A stretch of 64,000 nucleotides of DNA from Micromonospora parastrephiae (lineage in GTDB: Bacteria > Actinomycetota > Actinomycetes > Mycobacteriales > Micromonosporaceae): assembly GCF_016802865.1 (NCBI RefSeq), contig NZ_JAEVHM010000011.1:1-64000 (forward strand), read 5' to 3'. Below the pieces are notes generated by a model. It made no database searches. It was not told the origin of the DNA and was given only the letters and a program-made list of their open reading frames with translations. Positions 57,280 to 64,000 of the stretch are shown here, one piece after another; positions within the stretch are counted from its first letter, which is position 1, and the number at the start of each line of letters is the position of its first letter. The position numbers were made by a program, and so were the translations under genes.

Positions 57280-59414
57280 TCAGTCGACGGCGGTGACCTC
57301 CAGCACCAGGCTCTGCTCCGGGTGCAACGCGGGCACCTGCACGCCCACCCGGGCCAGCGCCGCCCCGGTGAGCGTGACACCGGCGGCCAGCCAGGTCGGC
57401 GCGGATCGGTCGATGGTCGCCGGCGCCGGCACGTCCGCCACCGGTCGTACCCGGTAACGCCGGCCCGGGTCGAGGCCGGGCAGCCGTACCGCGCCCGGAA
57501 CCTGCGCCACCGAGGTGGCCAACCGCGCCACCGCGTACACCGCCCGGGTGGTGTCGTGGTCGACCACGCCGTGCGCCCAGACGGCCGGGTCCGGGTGGTC
57601 GACCCGGACCACCCGCCCGGCGTGCAGCAGCGGGCGTAGCCGTTTGTGCAGCGCCACCCACGCGGCCAGCTCGGTCTGCTCGGCGGCGCCGATGGACGCG
57701 ATGTCCCACTCGATGCCGTGGTGGCCGAACAGCGCGGTGGCCGCCCGGAAGCCCAGGTCGTGTACGCGGTTGGTGGTGTGCGACCGCTCCGGACCGATGT
57801 GTGTGCCGACCAGTTCCGGTGGCAGCAGCAGCCCGGTCCAGCGCTGGATGCTGAGCCGTTCCAGGGCGTCGTTGCAGTCGCTGGCCCAGACCCGGTCGGT
57901 GCGGGCCAGGATGGCCAGGTCCACCCGGGCGCCGCCGGACGAGCAGCTCTCGATCTCCACGCCCGGGTGCGTCGGCGCAACTCGTCGAGGAGCCGGTAGA
58001 CCGCCAGGGTCTGCGCGTGCACGCCGGGGCGCCCGAGGTGTCCGGCCTCGGTGAGATCCCGGTTCTGGTCCCACTTGAGGTAGCTGATCCCGGGATGGTC
58101 GGTGAGCAGCGCGTCGAGCCGTCCCAGCAGGTAGTCGTACACCTCGGGGCGGCCCAGGTCGAGCACCTGCTGGTTGCGCCAGGCCGGCGGCAGTCGCCCC
58201 GGTACGGCCAGCAGCCAGTCGGCATGCGCGCGGAACAGATCGGAGTCGGGGTTGACCATCTCCGGTTCCACCCAGATGCCGAACTCCAGGCCCCGACCGG
58301 TCACGTGGTCGATGAGCGGTTGCAGGCCGTCGGGCCAAACGCCCTCGTCGACGTACCAGTCGCCGAGCCCGGCGGTGTCGTCGCGCCGGCCGCGGAACCA
58401 CCCGTCGTCGAGCACGAACCGTTCCACGCCGATCTGCGCCGCCCGGTCGGCGAGGGCGCGCAGCCGGTCCAGGTCGTGGTCGAAGTAGACCGCCTCCCAG
58501 ACGTTCAGGGTCACCGGGCGGGGGGAGCGCGGGTGCCCGGGCCGGGCCCGCAGGTGGGAGTGGAGTACGTCGCTGAGCCCGTCCAGCCCCGCGTCGGACC
58601 AGACCGCGTAGAGCAGGGGAGTGTCGTACGACTCGCCGGGGTCGAGCCGGATCTCGCCGGTGCCGAGCAACTCGCCGCCGCCGAGGGTCGACTCGCCGGT
58701 GGGGCGGCGCTCGGCGAATGTGACGTGGTCGCCGCTCCACGCGGTGTGCACCGCCCAGACCTCACCGTGGCCGAAGCCGAACCCGGCGGTGCCGGCCACC
58801 AGCAGCAGCGTGGCGTCGTGCCCGGTACGTCCGTGCCGGCCCTCGCGGACCCAGGCGCCCTGCTGCCACGGGTGCCGCTGCGGGGAGCGTTCCCGACACC
58901 AACGTCCGGTCAGGTCGAGCAGTTCGGTGGCGACCGCCGGCACCGGCAGCACCGGGGTCAGCTCCCGCAGCTCGTACGCGCTGTCGCCGTCGTTGCGCAG
59001 CCGGTGGCGAATGGTCAGCAGGCCGTGCGGATCCAGCGCGATCTCGATGTTCAGCGCCAGCCCGGCGGCCCGGTCCGACGCCCGCACGCTCACCCGTGCC
59101 GGGCCCTCGACGGGCTGGTCGACGTCGAGACCGTCCAGCCGGAACGCGGTGGACCAGTCCCGCCCGTCGCGGTGCCCGGCCAGAGCTGGCCGGCCGCTCC
59201 AGCCGGCGCTCGGCTCCGGCAGCAGGGACAGCACGGTCGGCTCGTCGAAGCTGCTGGGCACCACCGGCGGTACGGTCGCGCCGGCGAGTTGGCGCAGGCC
59301 GTCGTCGTCGAGGTCGCCGACGTCGCCGCCCCAGTGCACGACCCGGGGCAGCCCCGGGCCGCGCGCGTCGAGCACCAGGCTGGTCCGCGCGCGGCGCAGG
59401 TGCAGGATCGTCAT
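57280..59414 (-). pseudogene. GH36 alpha-galactosidase, frameshifted
   Basis: About 711 residues. N-terminal beta domain, then a GH36 barrel with nucleophile Asp449 in YLKWDQNRDL (from the start at 59414) and VLDDGWFRGRRDD. The acid/base motif SCSSGGARVDLAIL is in the other frame: one C is missing near 57973 on the plus strand (CC to C), restoring DELRRTHPGVEIESCSSGG. Without correction the catalytic Asp of this motif and the C-terminal domain are lost. Start ATG overlaps the permease stop (ATGA). It would remove alpha-galactosyl units from imported oligosaccharides. Confidence 0.85.
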
Positions 59415-60322
59415 CCCTTTGAGGCTCCCAAGGTCAGGCCCCGAACGAAGTGCCGCTGGAGCATAAAGAAGATCACCAGGGTGGGGATCGCGACGAGCAC
59501 GCTGCCCGCCGAGACCAGGTTGTTGTCGGTGAAGAACTCGCCGCGCAGGTTGTTCAGCGAGCTGGTCACCGGGAACTTGTCGCCGGTGCGCATGAGGACG
59601 GTGGCCCAGAAGAACTCGTTGTAGATCCAGGTCACCTCCAGCGTCGCCAGCGCGGCCAGGGCCGGCCGGCACAGCGGCATGGTGACCTGCCAGTACTGCC
59701 GCCAGATGCTCGCCCCGTCGACCATCGCCGCCTCGTACAGGTCGCGGGGCAGCGCCTTCATGTAGTTGCTGAGCACGAAGACGCAGAAGCCGCACTGGAA
59801 GGCCACGTTGATCAGGATCAGGCCCCAGTAGCTGTCGTAGAGCAGTTCCGAGTCGCTCATGAACTCCGGCAGCGGCACCTCGGTGAACATCCGGAACAGC
59901 GGGATGAGCAGTGCCTGCTGGGGCAGCAGGTTGGCCGCGGTGAAGATCCCGAGCAGGACGAGGTTGAGCTTCCAGCTGAACCGGGCGATGACGAACGCCA
60001 CGCAGGAGGCGAGGAAGAGCGTCAGCAGCACCGCCGGCACGGTGATGTACACCGAGTTGAGGAAGTGCTTGCCGAACTCCGCGGTCTGCCAGGCGGTGAC
60101 GTAGTTGTCGAGGGTCCAGCCGCCGAGCGAGACGTAGCCGTTGGCGGCCGTGTACTCGTAGGAGCGCAGCGACGTCAGCACCGCCCAGGCGATCGGGAAG
60201 AGCCAGATCAGCGCGACGGCGATGAGGAAGCCGTGCAACAGCAGCCGCAACGGGGTCAGCTTGCGGCGGGTCGGGCCCTCGGCCCCACCCTCGGTACGCC
60301 GGGTCACGGTCGCGGTGCTCAT
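59411..60322 (-). CDS. Carbohydrate ABC transporter permease (MalG type)
   Basis: 303 residues, about six membrane helices starting LLLHGFLIAVALIWLFPIAW; EAA loop YEAAMVDGASIWRQYWQVTMP near the centre. The cytoplasmic N-terminus is basic. Fourth base overlap with both neighbours (ATGA with the GH36 gene; ATGA with the first permease) shows tight coupling. Part of a galactoside uptake system with a lipoprotein and no dedicated ATPase. Confidence 0.9.
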   Translation of the reverse strand: MSTATVTRRTEGGAEGPTRRKLTPLRLLLHGFLIAVALIWLFPIAWAVLTSLRSYEYTAANGYVSLGGWTLDNYVTAWQTAEFGKHFLNSVYITVPAVLLTLFLASCVAFVIARFSWKLNLVLLGIFTAANLLPQQALLIPLFRMFTEVPLPEFMSDSELLYDSYWGLILINVAFQCGFCVFVLSNYMKALPRDLYEAAMVDGASIWRQYWQVTMPLCRPALAALATLEVTWIYNEFFWATVLMRTGDKFPVTSSLNNLRGEFFTDNNLVSAGSVLVAIPTLVIFFMLQRHFVRGLTLGASKG

Positions 60323-61275
60323 TGCCGGTTCTCCCTCAGCACGGTCGCCAGGTAGATGGTGATGAAGACCAGCGAGACGACCAGCATGATCGTCGCGAGT
60401 GCCGAGCCGAAGCCGATCCGGCTCGCCTCACCCACCACGTTCTGGGTGACCAGCGCGGAGATCAGCTCCAACCCGTTGCGGCCCTTGTTGACCACCCAGA
60501 CCAGGTCGAACGCGCGCAGCGACTCGATCACCGTCACCACCAGCACGATGATGTTGATGGGCCGCAGCACCGGGAAGACGACCCGGAAGAACGTCCGGCT
60601 CTCCGAGGCGCCGTCGACCGCGGCGGCCTCCCGCAGTGACGGGTCGACGCCCTTCAGCCCGGCCAGGTAGAGCAGCATGATGTAGCCGACGTGCCGCCAC
60701 CCGGACGCGATCATGACCGCCCAGATGTTGACGCTCGAGTCGCCGTACCAGTCGATGTTGCTGCCGAAGACGGCGTTGATCAGACCCTGGTCACGGGAGT
60801 AGAGCAGCTGCCAGACGAAGCCGATGAGTGCCAGCGAGAGCACCACCGGCAGGTAGAGCGCGGTCTGGTAGAAGCGGCTGCCGCGCAGCTCCTTGTCGAG
60901 CAGCACGGCGAGGAACATGCCGAACGGGGTGGCGACCACGAACAGCGCCGCCAGCCAGAGCAGGTTGTGCTGGATCGCTGGCACGAACGGCGGGTAGATG
61001 TTCACCACGTCGCTGTAGTTGCGCGCGCCGATGAACTCGATCTCGTTGAGGGGGCCGATGCCGTCCCAGTTGGTGCCGGAGAGCAGCACGGTGGCCGCCG
61101 CGGGCAGCCAGACGAAGCCGGTGACGAGCAGCAGCGGGACGAGCACCATCAGCGTGATGACCACGCGGTCGGTGCGGGACAGGAGCCGTAGCCGCCGGCG
61201 ACGACCACCCGTGGAGGTGGTCGCGGCCGGCGGCGGCACGGCGCGATCCGCTTGGATCAGGGGCAGGTCGGACAC
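60319..61275 (-). CDS. Carbohydrate ABC transporter permease (MalF type)
   Basis: 318 residues with six hydrophobic segments, the first VVITLMVLVPLLLVTGFVWL near residue 33, and the EAA loop REAAAVDGASESRTFFRVVFP. It forms the channel with the MalG-type permease. Twenty-one bases after the binding-protein gene. An MsiK-like ATPase encoded elsewhere is the likely energiser, since none is present here. Confidence 0.9.
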   Translation of the reverse strand: MSDLPLIQADRAVPPPAATTSTGGRRRRLRLLSRTDRVVITLMVLVPLLLVTGFVWLPAAATVLLSGTNWDGIGPLNEIEFIGARNYSDVVNIYPPFVPAIQHNLLWLAALFVVATPFGMFLAVLLDKELRGSRFYQTALYLPVVLSLALIGFVWQLLYSRDQGLINAVFGSNIDWYGDSSVNIWAVMIASGWRHVGYIMLLYLAGLKGVDPSLREAAAVDGASESRTFFRVVFPVLRPINIIVLVVTVIESLRAFDLVWVVNKGRNGLELISALVTQNVVGEASRIGFGSALATIMLVVSLVFITIYLATVLRENRQ

Positions 61276-61296
61276 GATGTCCTCCCCCTTCCGCCG

Positions 61297-62625
61297 TCAG
61301 TCGGTGAAGATCGACTTCTTCTGGCTCTCGATCGACGAGGTGAGCCCGTCGATGTCCTTGGGGTTCTTGATGAACTGCTGGATCGCCGGGATCATCACCG
61401 TGGAGGCGAAGTCCGGCCGGGTGTCCCGGTCGAGGAACTGGGCGATCTCGGTGGCCGACCCGACCAGCTCGGCCGCCTTCTTCTGCAGAGCGGTGTAGCC
61501 GCTGACGTCCGCGCCGGTGTTGGCGACCAGGGTGGCCGGGTCGTTCTTGATCGTGATGTCCGCGGCGGCCTTGCCGCCCACGTACTCCAGCAGCTTCTCG
61601 GCGTTGGCCTTGTTCTTGGGCTTGCGGGCCATCATGTATCCGTCGATCGGCGCGTCCAGCGCCTTCGCCCCGATCGACGGGTCGATCTCCGGGAAGGTGA
61701 AGAAATCGAGGTCGTCCTGCTCCTCGTTGCTGAACTGCTGGCCGACGAAGAGACCGAGCAGATACATGCCGCTCTTCTTCTGCTGCAACGACTGCGCGGC
61801 CTCCTGCCAGGTGCGCCCGAGGCTGTCCGGCTGGTGCAGGGGGAGCAGGCCGGCCCAGGTGTCGAAGACCTTCTTGACCTTGTCGGAGGTCCAGGCCTCC
61901 TTGCCGGCCATCAGGTCGATGTGGAACTGGTAGCCGTTGATCCGCAGGTTGAGGATGTCGAAGGTGCCCATCGCCGGCCAGCCGTCCTTGTCGGCGAAGG
62001 CGATCGGGGTGAGGCCGTCCCTCTTCATCTGCGCGCTGAGCGCGGTGAGCTGGTCCAGGGTCGTGGGCACCTGGTAGCCGTACTGCTTCCACACCGACTT
62101 GCGGTAGAACATCGCCCAGGGGTAGTAGGACGACGGTACGAAGTACTGCTTGCCGTCGTCGCCGGTGGACGCCTTCTTGAAGGCGTCGGAGAAGCCGGAC
62201 AGCTTGCCCCACACGTCACTGATGTCGCTGGCCAGGCCCTTGGCCGCGAAGAAGCGCATCCGGTAGCCGGCGAACCACATGAAGACGTCGTCCGGCTTGC
62301 CCTGCAGGTAGTTGTTGATGTTCTCCTGGTACGTGTTGTGGTCGACCGTGTTGATCGCGGTCTCGATGCCGGACGAGGTCTTGAACCCGTCCATGACCTT
62401 CGCGGTGACGTCCTTGGGCTTCGGGTCGGACTGGTTCGAGCCGACCGACACGTTCTTCGAGTCGGACCCGGAGCCGGAGTCGTCACCACAGCCGGCGAGC
62501 AGGCCGGTGCCGAGCAGCGCGCCCGTGCCGGCGGCGCCGGCCAGCAGCGATCGTCGGTTGATGCCGGCGACGGAGGGCGGTACGAGCCGAGCCAGGTACT
62601 CGGCTTGGGATCGGGGACGGGACAT
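61297..62625 (-). CDS. Sugar-binding lipoprotein (Tat-type signal)
   Basis: 442-residue family 1 binding protein. The N-terminus carries NRRSLLAGAAGTGALLG, a twin-Arg pattern before the hydrophobic stretch, and a lipobox LLAGC, so it is probably a Tat-exported lipoprotein. Ligand-binding signatures: YLQGKPDDVFMWFAGYRM, YRKSVWKQYGYQVP. ATG at 62625 follows GGAGG; the upstream in-frame extension is rejected. First gene of the operon ending in the GH36 enzyme. Ligand inferred to be a galactosyl oligosaccharide. Confidence 0.9.
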   Translation of the reverse strand: MSRPRSQAEYLARLVPPSVAGINRRSLLAGAAGTGALLGTGLLAGCGDDSGSGSDSKNVSVGSNQSDPKPKDVTAKVMDGFKTSSGIETAINTVDHNTYQENINNYLQGKPDDVFMWFAGYRMRFFAAKGLASDISDVWGKLSGFSDAFKKASTGDDGKQYFVPSSYYPWAMFYRKSVWKQYGYQVPTTLDQLTALSAQMKRDGLTPIAFADKDGWPAMGTFDILNLRINGYQFHIDLMAGKEAWTSDKVKKVFDTWAGLLPLHQPDSLGRTWQEAAQSLQQKKSGMYLLGLFVGQQFSNEEQDDLDFFTFPEIDPSIGAKALDAPIDGYMMARKPKNKANAEKLLEYVGGKAAADITIKNDPATLVANTGADVSGYTALQKKAAELVGSATEIAQFLDRDTRPDFASTVMIPAIQQFIKNPKDIDGLTSSIESQKKSIFTD

Positions 62626-62859
62626 CTGTGCCTCCTGCGAATGAAGAGGTGCTACGCCCAAGGGCCGTCAGGGGGTGGCGAAAGTCGGGTCCGGCGTCGT
62701 GTTACACATCGGGATCCACCGAGAATCCACATTGGTGAACACGAACGGCCATTGGGGCCTCAAGCTACCCGTCCGCAGGCCGCTGTCAAGAGGGCAGTTC
62801 GCCTCTGATAACCCAGTCGTGACACGGCCGTTACGTAGTAAACGTTGGAAAGGAAGTCG
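62626..62859. promoter_or_regulatory. Divergent promoter region of the galactoside transport operon and GH42 gene
   Basis: 234 bases, less GC-rich than the flanks. It should hold both promoters and any operator. An imperfect dyad GTTACGTAGTAAAC at 62830-62843 lies just before the GH42 ribosome-binding site. I could not assign -10/-35 pairs with confidence and see no AACCGGTT or CebR box. Confidence 0.5.
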
Positions 62860-64000
62860 ATGTTGGAACCTGTTGACTTCCGTGCACCGCCCGGTGCACT
62901 CTCAGCTGTCATGCGGCCATGGCAGGGTGACAGCATCTATTTCGGCGGCGACTACAACCCCGAGCAGTGGCCCGAGCAGACCTGGTCGGAGGACATCGAC
63001 CTGATGCGTCGGGCCGGGGTCAACCTGGTCTCCGTCGGCATCTTCTCCTGGGCGCTGCTGGAGCCCACCCCGGGCCGGTTCGAGTTCGGCTGGCTGGACC
63101 GGATCCTGGACCTGCTGCACGACGGCGGCATCCAGGTCGACCTGGCCACCGCCACCGCCAGCCCGCCACCCTGGCTGGCCCGCGCACACCCGGAGACACT
63201 GCCCCGCCGAGCCGACGGCGCGATTCTCTGGCCGGGCGGCCGGCAGGCGTACTGTCCCAGCTCCCCGGTGTTCCGCGAGCGGTCACTTGAGCTGGTACGC
63301 GCGGTCGCCGGCCGGTACGCCGAACACCCCGCCGTGGTCATGTGGCACGTCTCCAACGAGCTGGGCTGCCACAACGTGCACTGTTACTGCGATGTCAGCG
63401 CCAAAGCGTTCCGGGGATGGCTGCGGGAGCGCTACGGCGACCTGGACCGGCTCAACGACGCCTGGGGCACCGCCTTCTGGAGCCAGCGCTACGGCGACTG
63501 GGCCGAGATCAACCCGCCGCGCGTCGCGCCGACCTTCGCCAACCCCACGCAGCAGTTGGACTTCCTGCGCTTCTCCTCCGACGAGCAGCGCGCCCAACTG
63601 CGCGCCGAACGGGAGGTGTTGAAGACGCTGGTCCGCCAGCCGGTCACCACCAACTTCATGGTCGGCACGGGCGTCAAGCACATGGACTACCACTCCTGGG
63701 CCGCCGACGTGGACCTCGTCTCCAACGACCACTACCTGACCGCCGCCGACCCGCAGGCTCACCTCGGGTTGGCGCTCGCCGCGGACCACACCCGGGGCGT
63801 CGCCGGCGGCGATCCGTGGCTGCTGATGGAACACTCCACCAGCGCGGTCAACTGGCAGCCGCGCAACGTGGCCAAGCTTCCCGGGCAGCTGCGCCGCAAC
63901 AGCCTGGCGCACGTCGCCCGCGGCGCGGACGGCGTGCTGTTCTTCCAGTGGCGCGCCTCGCGGGCCGGAGCGGAGAAGTTCCACTCCGCGCTGGTGCCGC
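62860..64000 (+). CDS. GH42 beta-galactosidase (partial, runs off the right edge)
   Basis: 380 residues visible. GH42 features: YFGGDYNPEQWPEQTWSEDI near residue 26, FSWALLEPTPGRF, acid/base Glu167 in HVSNELGCH, and nucleophile Glu324 in LLMEHSTSAVN. Four Cys (YCPSSP, GCHNVHCYC) match the zinc cluster of this family. No signal peptide, so it acts on imported galactosides. ATG at 62860 (MLEPVDFRAPPG) is preceded by GGAAAGGA; ATG at 62911 is an alternative. C-terminal trimerisation and beta domains lie outside the window. Confidence 0.93.
   Translation, partial: MLEPVDFRAPPGALSAVMRPWQGDSIYFGGDYNPEQWPEQTWSEDIDLMRRAGVNLVSVGIFSWALLEPTPGRFEFGWLDRILDLLHDGGIQVDLATATASPPPWLARAHPETLPRRADGAILWPGGRQAYCPSSPVFRERSLELVRAVAGRYAEHPAVVMWHVSNELGCHNVHCYCDVSAKAFRGWLRERYGDLDRLNDAWGTAFWSQRYGDWAEINPPRVAPTFANPTQQLDFLRFSSDEQRAQLRAEREVLKTLVRQPVTTNFMVGTGVKHMDYHSWAADVDLVSNDHYLTAADPQAHLGLALAADHTRGVAGGDPWLLMEHSTSAVNWQPRNVAKLPGQLRRNSLAHVARGADGVLFFQWRASRAGAEKFHSALVP

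Noticed and set aside
62830..62843. GTTACGTAGTAAAC as a defined operator for the GH42 gene
   Set aside because: The dyad is imperfect and single; kept only as a note within the divergent promoter region.

Overview
The window is high-GC DNA with strong third-position GC bias, abundant GTG starts, GTGA/ATGA stop-start overlaps and several leaderless -10/start-codon arrangements. With mycothiol-type, F420-type, CebR-type and BsaP-type genes present, it looks like an actinomycete chromosome. I infer Micromonospora or a close relative from general resemblance; no marker gene settles the genus. I see no insertion sequences, phage genes, CRISPR array or replication origin.

Layout. 0-4 kb (minus): a DNA-end-processing operon, HerA-like ATPase > sbcD > sbcC (sbcC runs off the left edge). 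4-5.5 kb: a 39-residue Cys-rich protein translationally coupled to a RibD-like reductase, then a pRiA4b ORF-3-like protein. 5.5-11.6 kb: a complete cellobiose locus, cebE-cebF-cebG-bglC plus cebR, with two CebR boxes around the promoter. 11.6-17.9 kb: acyl-CoA dehydrogenase/phosphotransferase pair, two ACT-domain genes (the second fused to a GNAT and frameshifted), a VOC protein and an aldehyde dehydrogenase. 18.3-21.2 kb: a secreted GH9 cellulase with a CebR-like box upstream and two internal frameshifts. 21.3-25.6 kb: DUF488, GNAT, and divergent biotin genes (bioB-bsaP and bioF-bioD). 25.6-29.7 kb: two-component system converging on an ABC-2 exporter, the two operons sharing a dyad. 29.7-38.1 kb: polysaccharide deacetylase, P450, methyltransferase, frameshifted membrane protein, large secreted M36 metalloprotease, DinB-like enzyme and TetR regulator. 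38.4-40.8 kb: two partly duplicated tRNA blocks (Gly-Cys-Val and Gly-Val), each ending in the same hairpin, with VOC, GNAT and DUF6458 genes between them. 40.9-46.1 kb: SDR-like protein, then phosphoketolase flanked by two tandem-domain universal stress proteins. 46.3-51.6 kb: small HTH regulator and Clp-N protein behind nested operators, then a lipid kinase / BrkB / double-PAP2 / EEP-phosphatase run. 51.6-53.5 kb: small membrane protein, alpha/beta hydrolase, LLM oxidoreductase. 53.5-55.2 kb: secreted GH5 mannanase with CBM2. 55.2-57.2 kb: SMR-transporter remnant, SigJ-like ECF sigma factor and YCII protein. 57.3-64 kb: galactoside uptake operon (binding protein, two permeases, frameshifted GH36 alpha-galactosidase) divergent from a GH42 beta-galactosidase that runs off the right edge.

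Functionally the window is dominated by plant-polysaccharide use. Secreted GH9 (with CBM3, two FN3 and CBM2) and GH5 mannanase-CBM2 would release oligosaccharides; CebEFG imports cello-oligosaccharides and BglC hydrolyses them under CebR control; the second ABC system with GH36 and GH42 would handle galactosyl oligosaccharides, a fit to galactomannan breakdown.

Four genes are broken by five single-base-scale length changes, all at short homopolymers. This pattern suggests consensus sequencing errors at least as strongly as true pseudogenes, and the reader should treat those four genes as possibly intact in the organism.
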